Source: Schleiferiaceae bacterium (GTDB taxonomy: Bacteria; Bacteroidota; Bacteroidia; Flavobacteriales; Schleiferiaceae). From it: a stretch of DNA of 64,000 bases. The translations under genes and the position numbers were made by a program. The stretch covers positions 1 through 64,000 of the forward strand of contig JAQWXR010000026.1 of NCBI GenBank assembly GCA_029254375.1, written 5' to 3'. The stretch's first letter is position 1, and every line of letters begins with the position of its first letter. The notes beneath the pieces are model-generated. The model saw only the letters and a list, made by a program, of their open reading frames with translations, did not search any database and had not been told where the DNA came from. Below are positions 9,570 to 17,980 of this stretch, one piece after another.

Positions 9570-9917
9570 TCAGTTATTCCCAACTCCATCGCGCTGAACC
9601 CAGCGCCTCCCCATCATCGCTCCAATGAGCGCAATGGTAAAGGTGCCTTCCGCAAAGAGTCGCACTAACAGCGAAAAGGCCAATAGTCCCACAATTTCAG
9701 CCCAATGATTGCGCATAAACCAGAGATAGGCAGCACCCATGATAATTTTAAGGCCCGCGTAAACCGCATTTAGTACAGGATCCATTTCAAGCAAATTATG
9801 GACTGCTGCCGCATGGCTTCGTTCTCCCACGATGATACTCAAGAGCATGCTCATCATGAGGTAGCCAATGCTTAAGCCCCAAAAGCGCTTCGCTGATATT
9901 ATTTCGCCCCTAACCAT
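9570..9917 (-). CDS. Exosortase F system-associated small membrane protein
   Basis: A 115-residue protein with about four hydrophobic segments and an Arg-rich C-terminus (GRRWVQRDGVGNN). It matches in size, position and character the small protein that accompanies exosortase XrtF in Bacteroidota. Its start overlaps the end of the exosortase gene by 19 bp (9899-9917), so the two are translationally coupled. The role is unknown; inference from the fixed pairing is that it helps the exosortase in the membrane. The call rests on the neighbour more than on motifs. Confidence 0.7.
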   Translation of the reverse strand: MVRGEIISAKRFWGLSIGYLMMSMLLSIIVGERSHAAAVHNLLEMDPVLNAVYAGLKIIMGAAYLWFMRNHWAEIVGLLAFSLLVRLFAEGTFTIALIGAMMGRRWVQRDGVGNN

Positions 9918-10444
9918 CGATCAATTCTCGGTTTCAAAACCCACAAAACGATGATGCTCCCATAAATCCATACGCCAAAGACATATTTGATAAAATAGAA
10001 ATAAATATCACCGCCATAATCACGCAAGGCGATCAAGCTTCCAATACGTATGATGTTGAATATTTGAACAACAACAAGTCCAACGGTCATTTGCAGCAAG
10101 GAGCGCCAATTCCACCCTCCAATACCAATCACATAGGCGGCATAAACAATGGCTAAACGCAAACCATTGCAGCCTTCTAGAATGTTGACCATGCGGCCTG
10201 GTCGACCCACATAGCAACCGTCGATAAAGCATGACCATTCGCAATCTGCCACGCCCAAAAAACGCGCCATCTCATGACTGCCTCGGCTGATCCAATAGGT
10301 TACTAAATCCAAGTCTCCCTGACGCTCTGAATACACCAAATACAGGCTGTACATGAAACTCAAAGCGAAAAAGGTGATGAGAAACCTAGCAATAAAAAAT
10401 AAAAAAGGGCGGTTAGTCACTGCCCAATTTTTCCAATGATGCAT
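9899..10444 (-). CDS. xrtF: Exosortase family protein XrtF
   Basis: A 181-residue multi-pass membrane protein of the exosortase/archaeosortase superfamily, thought to be a transpeptidase that cuts C-terminal sorting signals. Seen: about five hydrophobic segments, the active-site Cys in EGCNGLRL (Cys92) and the Arg in NIIRIGSL (Arg133). The third expected residue, a His shortly after the Arg motif, is not seen: the matching stretch reads IYFYFIKYVFGVWIYG (about 147-162). The gene is followed by its usual small partner with a 19-bp overlap. No protein with an obvious exosortase sorting tail was seen in this window, so its substrates are elsewhere. Confidence 0.8.
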   Translation of the reverse strand: MHHWKNWAVTNRPFLFFIARFLITFFALSFMYSLYLVYSERQGDLDLVTYWISRGSHEMARFLGVADCEWSCFIDGCYVGRPGRMVNILEGCNGLRLAIVYAAYVIGIGGWNWRSLLQMTVGLVVVQIFNIIRIGSLIALRDYGGDIYFYFIKYVFGVWIYGSIIVLWVLKPRIDRWLGAK

Positions 10445-10459
10445 TAGATAAAACTAAGG

Positions 10460-11830
10460 CTAAATCCCCATCTTCTCTCCCCCATTCAGCCGACTCTTCT
10501 CCGCTGCAAAACCCATGATGTGGGACTCAATCGAGGCGCCGATCGTGGACGTCAACAGCGAAGGGTCTCCATGGCTTACCGCTTGAATGAAGTCGGATAC
10601 TAGCTTCCAGTCGCCGCCGCCGTGGCCATCAGTTTTTTGCTCCCAAACGGTCTTTTCGCCCGTGCGGAAATCGGTGTGGGTAAATGAGGTCATGTCGCCC
10701 ACAACGTCGCCCATCGAGCCCATGACCCGCGTTCGGCGACCGTGATAAGAGGTAAATGCCTCCATATTGAAGGTGGCCGTCACCCCATTTTCAAACAAAA
10801 TATTCATCGTGTAATGGTCCGGCTGGTCGTTTTCCATGCGGTACACACAGCGACCATAATTACTTTCCCGCAGGTAGGTCATGATGGCTTCGCCGTGCAG
10901 CTCTTTGTCTTCGGGAAGGTCAAAATGGTGAAGCCACGTACGGTCCCGATGATAAATATTGAGTGCCGAATACGGGCAATTGGCCTCTACTGCACAGCCA
11001 TCTATACACCGAGCCGTTGAACCTTCGGGCGCATTCTCCGATTTAAACCAGCTCACATCACCAAAAGCATTCAAAGACTTTACCGGACTCCCCACTAACC
11101 AGCGCATCATATCTAAATCATGACAGGATTTCGCTAAAATAATGGGAGCGGTTTCCACGGAATTATGCCAATTTCCACGCACAAACGAATGGCTCATATG
11201 TACGTGCTGTATGGGTTCAAAATGCTGCATAGAAATTACCTTACCTAATGCCCCCGAATGCATGATTTCACGTAGTTTTTCAAAGTAGGGCGCATAGCGA
11301 AGGACATGGCAGACCGCGACGATTTTTCCGCTGCGTTCAGCCAACTCCAAGATGTCTCGGCACTCTTGCTCCGAGGGAGAGATGGGTTTTTCGAGCAAAA
11401 CATGGTAACCCATTTCCAAAGCCTTCATGCACGGGCCAAAGTGCAAATCATCCGGTGTGGTGATAATGATGGCATCGGCAAATTTGGGGCGCTCAAAGAC
11501 CTTCTCCCATGTTTCAAAACGGTTCTTCGTGGAAATGCTATGCTTCTCGGCATAGCGATCGTTCCGAATAGCAATCGGTTCCGCTACCCCGATGATATCC
11601 AATTCATCGGGATATTGCACGGCATAATTACCGTAGACATTTCCGCGATTACCCGCGCCACAGGTAATGGCCCGAAGAGGCCCTTTGGTAAGCGGTCGCT
11701 TGTTCGCCTGTTCTGGAATGATTAATGCCTCCCCAAATTCATTCTCTGCCCACGCAGACATGGGTAAGATGGCCCCCAGGGAAAGACCAAGGGTTTTGAG
11801 AATATCGCGGCGGCTAACGTGTTTTTCCAT
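10460..11830 (-). CDS. Gfo/Idh/MocA oxidoreductase with Tat signal
   Basis: A 456-residue NAD(P)-dependent oxidoreductase-like protein. The N-terminus is a twin-arginine signal (SRRDILKTLGLSLGAILP, about 6-23), so it is exported folded with cofactor. A Rossmann domain follows (AITCGAGNRGNVYGNYA, about 54-70) and the EKP motif of the family is seen as HVLLEKPISPSEQEC (about 143-157). The C-terminal half carries the substrate domain (HYTMNILFENGVTATFNMEAF). Members act on sugars or cyclitols; some Tat-exported ones are glycosidases using NAD, so the substrate and reaction are open. It lies just upstream of xrtF on the same strand with 15 bp between. Confidence 0.85.
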   Translation of the reverse strand: MEKHVSRRDILKTLGLSLGAILPMSAWAENEFGEALIIPEQANKRPLTKGPLRAITCGAGNRGNVYGNYAVQYPDELDIIGVAEPIAIRNDRYAEKHSISTKNRFETWEKVFERPKFADAIIITTPDDLHFGPCMKALEMGYHVLLEKPISPSEQECRDILELAERSGKIVAVCHVLRYAPYFEKLREIMHSGALGKVISMQHFEPIQHVHMSHSFVRGNWHNSVETAPIILAKSCHDLDMMRWLVGSPVKSLNAFGDVSWFKSENAPEGSTARCIDGCAVEANCPYSALNIYHRDRTWLHHFDLPEDKELHGEAIMTYLRESNYGRCVYRMENDQPDHYTMNILFENGVTATFNMEAFTSYHGRRTRVMGSMGDVVGDMTSFTHTDFRTGEKTVWEQKTDGHGGGDWKLVSDFIQAVSHGDPSLLTSTIGASIESHIMGFAAEKSRLNGGEKMGI

Positions 11831-11920
11831 TGGGTGTCGGATCAGAAGGAAGTATGAATTTACTCACTCCCTGGCTGCGGGCCAATTGGAAAATGCTACA
11901 TGGCTCCTACTACTCTAGGA

Positions 11921-12475
11921 TTACTTGCCTAATCTGTTTCTCTTATCGCGTTTTTTCATAGCCTCGTCAAAGGCTTTCTGGGCTCGGCGCTTAAATGACA
12001 ATGACATATTAGATTGTTGCGCCTGCATCCAGATGGGAAACGAGGCTTCAACACGTTCCCACCAAACAGAATCCCAGCGTATGTCCTGCAGTGAGGTCGC
12101 TGCGTAGGCTAAATGGGCCATGACGTCACCTATTTGTTGATAAATGAACGGTTGACTCTCCGGATTTTGAAGGCCTTCTTGCAGGCTTGTAAGAAGCGGA
12201 ATCATATCTTTTTCAATTACCGATGGCTTTGCCAATGCAAAGAACCAAGCTAGATTGGCTGCCCGCCGTTCAATGCTCCTAACCACTGAAGCACAGGTTT
12301 GACATTGACCGAGATCTTCACCCTCTCGAAGGCGATTCTGAAGTTGCATTAAATCCTGCTGAAGACGATCTAATTCGTGGCCTATCTTCGCCTTGGGCCC
12401 TTGTTCCGCCTGGGCCCAATGCGAGTTAAAAAGGAGCACTCCCAACAGAAATGCTTTAGAAATTAGTTTTATCAT
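11921..12475 (-). CDS. Exported alpha-helical protein of unknown function
   Basis: A 184-residue protein, not recognised. ATG 12475 gives a clear signal peptide (MIKLISKAFLLGVLLFNSHWAQA); the longer open frame from 12559 lacks one at its N-terminus and is not used. The mature part is helical, with a possible coiled coil at about 30-55 (LDRLQQDLMQLQNRLREG), a CQTC motif at about 60-63, and a strongly basic end (KKRDKRNRLGK). A TACCTTTG promoter element sits 8 bases before the ATG. It is divergent from the AlkD-like gene, with only 33 bp between starts. Confidence 0.6.
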   Translation of the reverse strand: MIKLISKAFLLGVLLFNSHWAQAEQGPKAKIGHELDRLQQDLMQLQNRLREGEDLGQCQTCASVVRSIERRAANLAWFFALAKPSVIEKDMIPLLTSLQEGLQNPESQPFIYQQIGDVMAHLAYAATSLQDIRWDSVWWERVEASFPIWMQAQQSNMSLSFKRRAQKAFDEAMKKRDKRNRLGK

Positions 12476-12483
12476 GAATACCG

Positions 12484-12491
12484 CAAAGGTA
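12484..12491 (-). promoter_or_regulatory. Bacteroidota -7 promoter element (TACCTTTG)
   Basis: Matches the Bacteroidota -7 consensus TAnnTTTG and lies 8 bases upstream of the ATG at 12475, so transcription would begin almost at the start codon. No clear -33 element was found. Confidence 0.5.
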
Positions 12492-12508
12492 ATCAAATAC
12501 AGTGCCAA

Positions 12509-13189
12509 ATGAGACTTCATCCTTGGGTCTTTGAAGCATTTCAGCTCCTCGCCTCGCATACAAGTTCGGCTAATGCCCTAGCAATGAAGGCCTACATGAA
12601 AGGTCAATTCAACTTTTTGGGGCAGAAAAAACCGATGCGTACCGCATTAACTGAGCCTCTATTTCAGCGCCAAAACTTACCTCCTAAAGCAGATCTTGAA
12701 ACCATCCTATTGGAGCTTTGGGCACAGCCTGAGCGGGAATACCAGCTGCTTGGCTTAGATTTAATTCGAAAATTCGAAAAAAAATTAGAGCCCGCGGATT
12801 TGCCCTGGATCGAACGACTAATCTGTGAAAAATCTTGGTGGGATACTGTGGATTTTCTCGCAACTCATGCTATTGGCAGCCTACTCGAACGCCATCCTAT
12901 AGAGAGCAAAGCGATTGTTGAACCTTGGATACATTCTCCAAACCTTTGGCTGAATCGCAGTGTGATAATCGCACAAATACTCTACCGAAAGCAACTCGAT
13001 TTTAGGCTTCTTGAAGACGCTATAAAGCCCCACCATGCCTCCACTGAATTCTTTCATCGAAAAGCCATCGGTTGGGCGCTGCGCTCCGTCTCCGAGAGGC
13101 ATCCCCAATGGACCATCGACTATGTAGAACGCTATGCAAAGGAACTCTCCGGCCTAAGCCAACGTGAAGCCTTACGTAAGCTCAAATAA
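12509..13189 (+). CDS. DNA alkylation repair protein, AlkD-like
   Basis: A 226-residue HEAT-repeat protein of the AlkC/AlkD DNA glycosylase class, expected to remove alkylated bases such as 3- and 7-alkylpurines. Seen: helical repeats throughout, YMKGQFNFLGQKKPMRT at about 29-45, then the conserved WWDTVDFLATHAIG at about 110-123, where the Trp and Asp correspond to residues that hold DNA in AlkD, and RKAIGWALRSVSERHPQW near 183-200. The length is normal for the family. It is divergent from the exported helical protein and converges on the TIGR02206 pair. Confidence 0.85.
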   Translation: MRLHPWVFEAFQLLASHTSSANALAMKAYMKGQFNFLGQKKPMRTALTEPLFQRQNLPPKADLETILLELWAQPEREYQLLGLDLIRKFEKKLEPADLPWIERLICEKSWWDTVDFLATHAIGSLLERHPIESKAIVEPWIHSPNLWLNRSVIIAQILYRKQLDFRLLEDAIKPHHASTEFFHRKAIGWALRSVSERHPQWTIDYVERYAKELSGLSQREALRKLK

Positions 13190-13237
13190 AAACCACCACC
13201 CAGCCGTGCGAAGGCGCAAAGGCGTATGCTTCGTCCT

Positions 13238-13939
13238 CTATTTGGCAACCGTATACTTACGAAACCCGTAGTAAAACATAAGAAAGAGCAGCATAACCGC
13301 CAACTGAATCCATACTAAGTAACCGGGCCATTCTCCTTGCACCAAGGGATGATCCACCGGGGGGGGGTTATTTGTGTACATATAATTCGAACCCAAAAGC
13401 GCATTGATTGGGATCATCACATAGCCCGCAAGGAAGGTGATAATTATAATACGCCACACGCCTCCTTTGATTAAACGACGACCACCATGCACCATGAGGT
13501 AAATTGGCAACAAGACCACCAAGCCGTGAGCGAGGTAAAATTGAAGTACAAATCCAAAAGTGGGTTCGGTCTCAAGCGCCGGTGTTAGGAAGGCTTGAAT
13601 CCCTCCCAAGGGGCCCCAAAATGCCACGAACTGAAAGGCCCAATCTTTTTTATAGACCAAGTGAATAAATAATAGTATCTGGCTGAAGCTGCACATGTGC
13701 AACGGGAGTGACTCTTCCTTCATCCATATGCCGTCGAGAAGCGCCATGCCCTGATACCAAAATAGGTTGGCCAGGATGAACCACCCGAGAAACGCCTCCC
13801 ATCTCTCCATTTTTTCATCTCCGGAACGAGGAGCAAAAAAGAATAAAGCGACAATTAAGCCAAGCAAAATGCCATAGCCCACATACCAAACCAAAGAACC
13901 CACCTCGATGGGTACCATTTCATAGTGATCAGAATTCAT
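13238..13939 (-). CDS. TIGR02206-type (YwaF-like) membrane protein, copy 1
   Basis: A 233-residue integral membrane protein with about six to seven hydrophobic segments. It has the family pattern of a His/Cys motif at the end of a helix (LPLHMCSFSQ), a WGPLGGIQAFLTP segment and a GSNYMYTNNPPP loop. The function of the family is unknown. It is the second gene of a tandem pair: the gene directly upstream encodes a clear paralogue with the same motifs, 16 bp away. A run of nine C residues on the coding strand (plus-strand G at 13359-13367) encodes part of the Pro-rich loop and could be prone to slippage. Confidence 0.75.
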   Translation of the reverse strand: MNSDHYEMVPIEVGSLVWYVGYGILLGLIVALFFFAPRSGDEKMERWEAFLGWFILANLFWYQGMALLDGIWMKEESLPLHMCSFSQILLFIHLVYKKDWAFQFVAFWGPLGGIQAFLTPALETEPTFGFVLQFYLAHGLVVLLPIYLMVHGGRRLIKGGVWRIIIITFLAGYVMIPINALLGSNYMYTNNPPPVDHPLVQGEWPGYLVWIQLAVMLLFLMFYYGFRKYTVAK

Positions 13940-13955
13940 CCTTCCTAACTAAAAA

Positions 13956-14714
13956 TTACTTCGCCTCTTCGGCTTTAATACTCTTCCAAAACAAGCCCGT
14001 AAGCACAAGATAGTGGGCTGCGCCCGCCACTACAAATCCAAGAATATAAACCGGAAACGCGCTAAAGGATCCATCCACGCAAACCCGCATACCATCCACC
14101 CATTCACCAATGATGAATGGACTGTTCACCTTTGGGGGGAAGCACAAGAACATGTAGTTGGCCCCAGATAGATAGTTGATAATTCCTATCGGAAACATAA
14201 AAAAAATATTTAGGCTCAAAACTTTCGCCCACGTCCATCGGCCTATTCGCATTCCTCGGCTAAAGTGGAAATAAAGGGGAATAATAAGGATTCCACTATG
14301 CGCCACATAGTATTCTATATACATGAATACGGTATCCCCTCCCGTTAATTCGGGCGTAAGTACGGCGTGAAATCCCCCGACTATTCCCCAAAAAAACAGG
14401 GGATAGTAGGCCCATCTCGCGGCAAAGAATAAAAGGGCAATACTCAAAAACCGGCTCAATCCACAAAGGTGCAGTTCTAAATGCTCCTCCACCCCCCATA
14501 GGCCCTCTAAAGTCAGATGGAGATGCTTGAAAAGCATCATAATGATCAAGGCTAGGCCCCAGTATTTTTCAAACAAACGAAACTGCACGTCTGTCTTGAG
14601 TCGCAACGCGAAAAAAACTACGATCGCGCCATATAAAGCAAAAATTCCAATTCCACCAAGCCAGCCCTCAGATCCTATGGAATAAACGGCGTGCTCAATT
14701 TGTAAAAAAGACAT
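13956..14714 (-). CDS. TIGR02206-type (YwaF-like) membrane protein, copy 2
   Basis: A 252-residue membrane protein paralogous to its downstream neighbour. Shared landmarks: LELHLCGLSR against LPLHMCSFSQ, FFWGIVGGFHAVLTPEL against the WGPLGGIQAFLTPAL segment, and GANYMFLCFPP against GSNYMYTNNPP. About seven hydrophobic helices; the function is unknown. The conserved His and acidic residues at helix ends hint at ligand or ion binding, which is inference only. It is first of a two-gene unit with 16 bp between, and is followed upstream by the crotonase gene on the same strand with a 45-bp gap. Confidence 0.75.
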   Translation of the reverse strand: MSFLQIEHAVYSIGSEGWLGGIGIFALYGAIVVFFALRLKTDVQFRLFEKYWGLALIIMMLFKHLHLTLEGLWGVEEHLELHLCGLSRFLSIALLFFAARWAYYPLFFWGIVGGFHAVLTPELTGGDTVFMYIEYYVAHSGILIIPLYFHFSRGMRIGRWTWAKVLSLNIFFMFPIGIINYLSGANYMFLCFPPKVNSPFIIGEWVDGMRVCVDGSFSAFPVYILGFVVAGAAHYLVLTGLFWKSIKAEEAK

Positions 14715-14759
14715 GTATGTGTGCGTTTAGGTGCTCACAAGTTAGAAAAGCCCAAGCAC

Positions 14760-15530
14760 TTAAAACGCAGGTTTGCGTTTTTCAAGAAACGCGTTGGTCC
14801 CCTCTCTGAATTCTGCGGTACCAAAACACTCCCCAAAGAGCGCTTGTTCCTGCTTGAATCCAGGGCCGCCCTCGGTTGAAGCATTAAGCGCTTGAATCAC
14901 TGCACGATGGGCTTGTCCTGAGTTTTTCATGAATTTCTGCGCCATGGCGACTGAGGTCGAGATTAATCCCTCTGAGGGAACCACTTGATTCACCAGTCCA
15001 AAGCGCTCGGCCGTCGTGGCATCTATCATAGCGGCGGTCAGCATCATTTCCATCGCGCGCCCTTTTCCTATGAGCTGAACCAGTCGCTGGGTGCCTCCAT
15101 AACCAGGAATTAGACCCAAGGAGGTTTCTGGCAAACCCATTCGAGCGCTCTCTGAAGCAATTCGCACATGGCACGCCATCGCCAACTCCAAGCCGCCGCC
15201 CAGGGCAAAACCATTGATTGCTGCGATATATGGTTTCTGCGCAGCCGCTATTCGATCGAATAAGAGATGATGCCCTGTTTCTGACAAGGCCTGGCCCTGT
15301 TCTGCATTGAAAGAAGCAAATTCCGCAATATCTGCCCCCGCCACAAAGCTCTTTGGCCCTCCGCCGGTCAAAATAACCACCCGCACATCGGCGTGACTAT
15401 CCAGCCACTCGACCGCGTCATGAAGCGATTGAATGACGGCTTTATTCAAGGCGTTAAGCGCTTCTGGACGATCAATCGTCACCGTGGCAATGCGTTGGTC
15501 CAGGGAAATATGAAGGTGGGGAAATTCCAT
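14760..15530 (-). CDS. Enoyl-CoA hydratase/isomerase family protein
   Basis: A 256-residue crotonase-fold enzyme, probably an enoyl-CoA hydratase of beta-oxidation or amino-acid breakdown. Seen: N-terminal ATVTIDRPEALNALNKAVI, oxyanion-hole segment SFVAGADIAEF (about 62-72), and both catalytic Glu residues in GGLELAMACHVR (about 108-119) and LPETSLGLIPGYGGTQRL (about 131-148). The presence of both Glu favours hydratase activity. ATG 15530 is chosen because homology begins at MEFPHLHISLDQRIA and a TATCTTTG promoter element lies at 15553-15560; the longer frame to 15569 would run through that promoter. It is divergent from the methyltransferase at 15588. Confidence 0.88.
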   Translation of the reverse strand: MEFPHLHISLDQRIATVTIDRPEALNALNKAVIQSLHDAVEWLDSHADVRVVILTGGGPKSFVAGADIAEFASFNAEQGQALSETGHHLLFDRIAAAQKPYIAAINGFALGGGLELAMACHVRIASESARMGLPETSLGLIPGYGGTQRLVQLIGKGRAMEMMLTAAMIDATTAERFGLVNQVVPSEGLISTSVAMAQKFMKNSGQAHRAVIQALNASTEGGPGFKQEQALFGECFGTAEFREGTNAFLEKRKPAF

Positions 15531-15552
15531 CGTTGTAAATTGCTGCTTTCCC

Positions 15553-15560
15553 CAAAGATA
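15553..15560 (-). promoter_or_regulatory. Bacteroidota -7 promoter element (TATCTTTG)
   Basis: A TAnnTTTG match 22 bases upstream of the crotonase ATG at 15530. It supports the shorter start and gives a short leader. Confidence 0.5.
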
Positions 15561-15587
15561 TTGGCCCAAGGCCTTACCCTCGTACCT

Positions 15588-16424
15588 ATGAGCTTTAAAC
15601 GCTGGATTCAGAACAAAGTAGGCATCGGTGAAAACCGCGAAAAGCTGGCTTTAATAGAGAAGCGAATCGCCGCCCTTGCTACGATTCAGCAATGGGGTCT
15701 CCCGGAGATTCTCCCTATTCCAGAAGCGCTGGTTCATCGCGCCTGGGCTCTGGTTTTTGAGGAAAATAAAGGACTTGGGGCCTCTTCACCACGCGGGATT
15801 CATCGAAGCGACCCTATGTTCCGCTATCCATTTCAAGTGCATGGCGGCGATGCCAAACAGGTCTTGCAAGAATATTATCAAACGGGTTGGGATGCCGCTA
15901 CTGTCCTCAAAAAAACCTGTCCTTCGCCCGAAAAAGTATTGGACTTCGGCGGGGGTTATGGGCGTGTTGGGCGCTTTTTGGCCTCTATCTATCCACAGGC
16001 CAAACGAATGATATCTGATCCCAAATCCTCTGCCGTCGACTACCAAATCAAACACTTTGGCGCCCTACAGGATGACGAGCAGGCCATGGATCTCATTTTT
16101 GCCGGCAGTGTGTTTACGCATTTACCAAGAAGTGCGTTTACGAGCACCCTACATGCTCTGCTTGGTCGGCTCAGTCGCCATGGAGTGTTGGTGTTGACCT
16201 TACATGAGTTCATATCGGCCGAATACATCTTCCACCCTTACACTGAAGAGTCCGCCTTGCGAGAACTAGAAGATGTATTAAGTAAAGAAGTCTATGGATC
16301 CGTTTATTGTTCTGAATCCTTTTGGCGCGAGGCGCTTCATACTGCGGGAGGACTATGGAAGTATACGATTTTGAACGAACGCTTTGGTGGCACCCAATTG
16401 TACGTGGTGGTCTCTGCTGGCTAG
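15588..16424 (+). CDS. Class I SAM-dependent methyltransferase
   Basis: A 278-residue protein with a methyltransferase fold. The SAM-binding motif I is VLDFGGGYGRVGRFLA (about 111-126), followed by a motif II-like DPKSSAVDYQIKHFG and FAGSVFTHLPRSAFTSTL (about 167-184), where the SxFTHL sequence is typical of small-molecule methyltransferases. The first 100 residues are a helical cap (REKLALIEKRIAAL). ATG 15588 (MSFKRW) is chosen; the open frame upstream from 15393 overlaps the divergent crotonase gene. The substrate is unknown and no partner genes are seen. Confidence 0.75.
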   Translation: MSFKRWIQNKVGIGENREKLALIEKRIAALATIQQWGLPEILPIPEALVHRAWALVFEENKGLGASSPRGIHRSDPMFRYPFQVHGGDAKQVLQEYYQTGWDAATVLKKTCPSPEKVLDFGGGYGRVGRFLASIYPQAKRMISDPKSSAVDYQIKHFGALQDDEQAMDLIFAGSVFTHLPRSAFTSTLHALLGRLSRHGVLVLTLHEFISAEYIFHPYTEESALRELEDVLSKEVYGSVYCSESFWREALHTAGGLWKYTILNERFGGTQLYVVVSAG

Positions 16425-16460
16425 AGTGCTCAGATCTTAAACGGACGAACGCTCTAAGCC

Positions 16461-17900
16461 TTAATCCTGTTCCTTCAGCGGTAAGCTAAAAACAAACTCC
16501 GTTCCGGCTGTACTGCTTTCTTCCACCCAGATTCGGCCCTGGAAGCTCTCCACGATCGTTTTGACGATAGCCAATCCCAAGCCAGTGCCCCGCGATTTCG
16601 TCGTGAATTTTGGCTCAAAAATCTGTTCCATTCTATCCTTAGGAATTCCAGAGCCATTATCTCGAACGAAAATATGCGCCTGATTTTCTTCTCGGCGAAG
16701 CCCAAATGAAACAAGCGCTTTACGCCCAGATTCCAACGATTCAAATGCGTTATTCAGCAAGTTATTTATAACCCGAAGCAACTGTTCTTCGTTGGCTAAT
16801 ACGGTCCACTCGCCTTCTCTAGGCAACAACAAGCTCGCTTTCGGATAGGCTGCATGCGCTTCCTTGAGGAGGTTTCTGAGATCCACTTGAACTCGATCCC
16901 GCGCAGGCATTCGAGTAAACTGGCTAAAGTCCCCTGCAATTTGGGCCATCGCATCAATTTGAGCCAGCATACCTTCCGAAAATTCTTTGATACTTTCCGC
17001 CGATTGTTGGTCCGCATTCATCGCGTGAAGCTGGGTCATTAGGCGCATGGGCGTCAAGGGGTTCTTGATTTCATGCGCCACTTGTTGAGCCATTTCTTTC
17101 CATGCGCTTTCCTTCTCGGCCAAAGCCAATGCGCGGGCGTGCTCCTCGGTCATGTCGACCATTCGATTATATTCGGTAATCAGCGCGCCGATCTCGTCGT
17201 TAGAAGCCCATTTAACCCACTTTCTATCGGACGTGCTGCGCGTGGAGCGCATCGCGTCCCCTATGGCGTCTAGGCCGCGTGTTATGCTCCTAGAGAGCAA
17301 ATACGCGAAATAGGCGGCAGCTAAGAACAATACGATGTTCAAATAAGCCAGCGCGCGAAAAAAGGCCTCGTCCTCCACGGGCAAGCTTCGCCCATCCGTA
17401 TATGGAACCACCATGATGGCCAAGGGTAGTCCTTCGGGATTCACAATTTCCGAGGAGTAAATCATGACTTCACGAATCGTATCGGAGGAGGGGTGAATGG
17501 TTAAAACTTCATTTCGTTGGCTTCGTATCCCTTCGGGCAAGCGCATGGGAAAGGTTCCATCGTCATTGAGCACTGGATTTGAACTAAGCAATAAAACGCC
17601 ATCCATGGAATAGAGGGCCACGTCCATCCCATGGATGTCTGCGATGGAGCAGAGTTCCGAGCTCAGTAATTCAGGGAGGCTATTTGTAGAGAGTGGCATC
17701 TCTGATTCACGGTTTAACTCATGCGTTAAATGCGCCTCAATCGCATGCTCCTTGCGCTGTAAGCGATCCCTGTGATACTCCACTTCTTCGGCCCGGAAGT
17801 GAAGTCCACTGACGATTCCTGTGGCACCAAAGCCCACAAGAACGAGCAATAGCATCGCTAAGAAGATTCGAGTTCTGAGTGTTATGGTAGGCCAGTGCAT
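16461..17900 (-). CDS. NtrY-like membrane sensor histidine kinase
   Basis: A 479-residue inner-membrane sensor kinase. Seen: a first transmembrane helix (about 12-33), an extracytoplasmic sensing region (about 34-190), a second helix (about 195-215), HAMP (about 215-265), phospho-acceptor His in HEIKNPLTPMRL, N box NLLNNAFES, G1 box DNGSGIPKDR and G2 box GTGLGLAIV. The HEIKNPLTP form is typical of NtrY-type kinases. All catalytic motifs are intact. No response regulator is adjacent, so it is an orphan. ATG 17900 is chosen over an upstream start at 17933 because the latter lies inside the atp terminator hairpin. Confidence 0.88.
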   Translation of the reverse strand: MHWPTITLRTRIFLAMLLLVLVGFGATGIVSGLHFRAEEVEYHRDRLQRKEHAIEAHLTHELNRESEMPLSTNSLPELLSSELCSIADIHGMDVALYSMDGVLLLSSNPVLNDDGTFPMRLPEGIRSQRNEVLTIHPSSDTIREVMIYSSEIVNPEGLPLAIMVVPYTDGRSLPVEDEAFFRALAYLNIVLFLAAAYFAYLLSRSITRGLDAIGDAMRSTRSTSDRKWVKWASNDEIGALITEYNRMVDMTEEHARALALAEKESAWKEMAQQVAHEIKNPLTPMRLMTQLHAMNADQQSAESIKEFSEGMLAQIDAMAQIAGDFSQFTRMPARDRVQVDLRNLLKEAHAAYPKASLLLPREGEWTVLANEEQLLRVINNLLNNAFESLESGRKALVSFGLRREENQAHIFVRDNGSGIPKDRMEQIFEPKFTTKSRGTGLGLAIVKTIVESFQGRIWVEESSTAGTEFVFSLPLKEQD

Positions 17901-17930
17901 ATTCGACAAATCTATGGGCAATAATAACGC

Positions 17931-17958
17931 CAAAGCGCGGCCGTTGGGCCGCGCTTTG
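17931..17958 (-). terminator. Hairpin terminator of the ATP synthase operon
   Basis: A perfect 12-bp stem (left arm 17931-17942, right arm 17947-17958; GCGCGGCC core) with loop GTTG. It sits 22 bp after the atpG stop in the direction of transcription. The bases following on the minus strand are AT-rich (TTATTATT) rather than a pure T run. Confidence 0.7.
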
Positions 17959-17980
17959 CTATTTCAAACGTTTAAAACGA

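Noticed and set aside
11306-11725. Open frame of 139 residues opposite the Gfo/Idh/MocA gene
   Set aside because: Antisense shadow of a well-supported gene.
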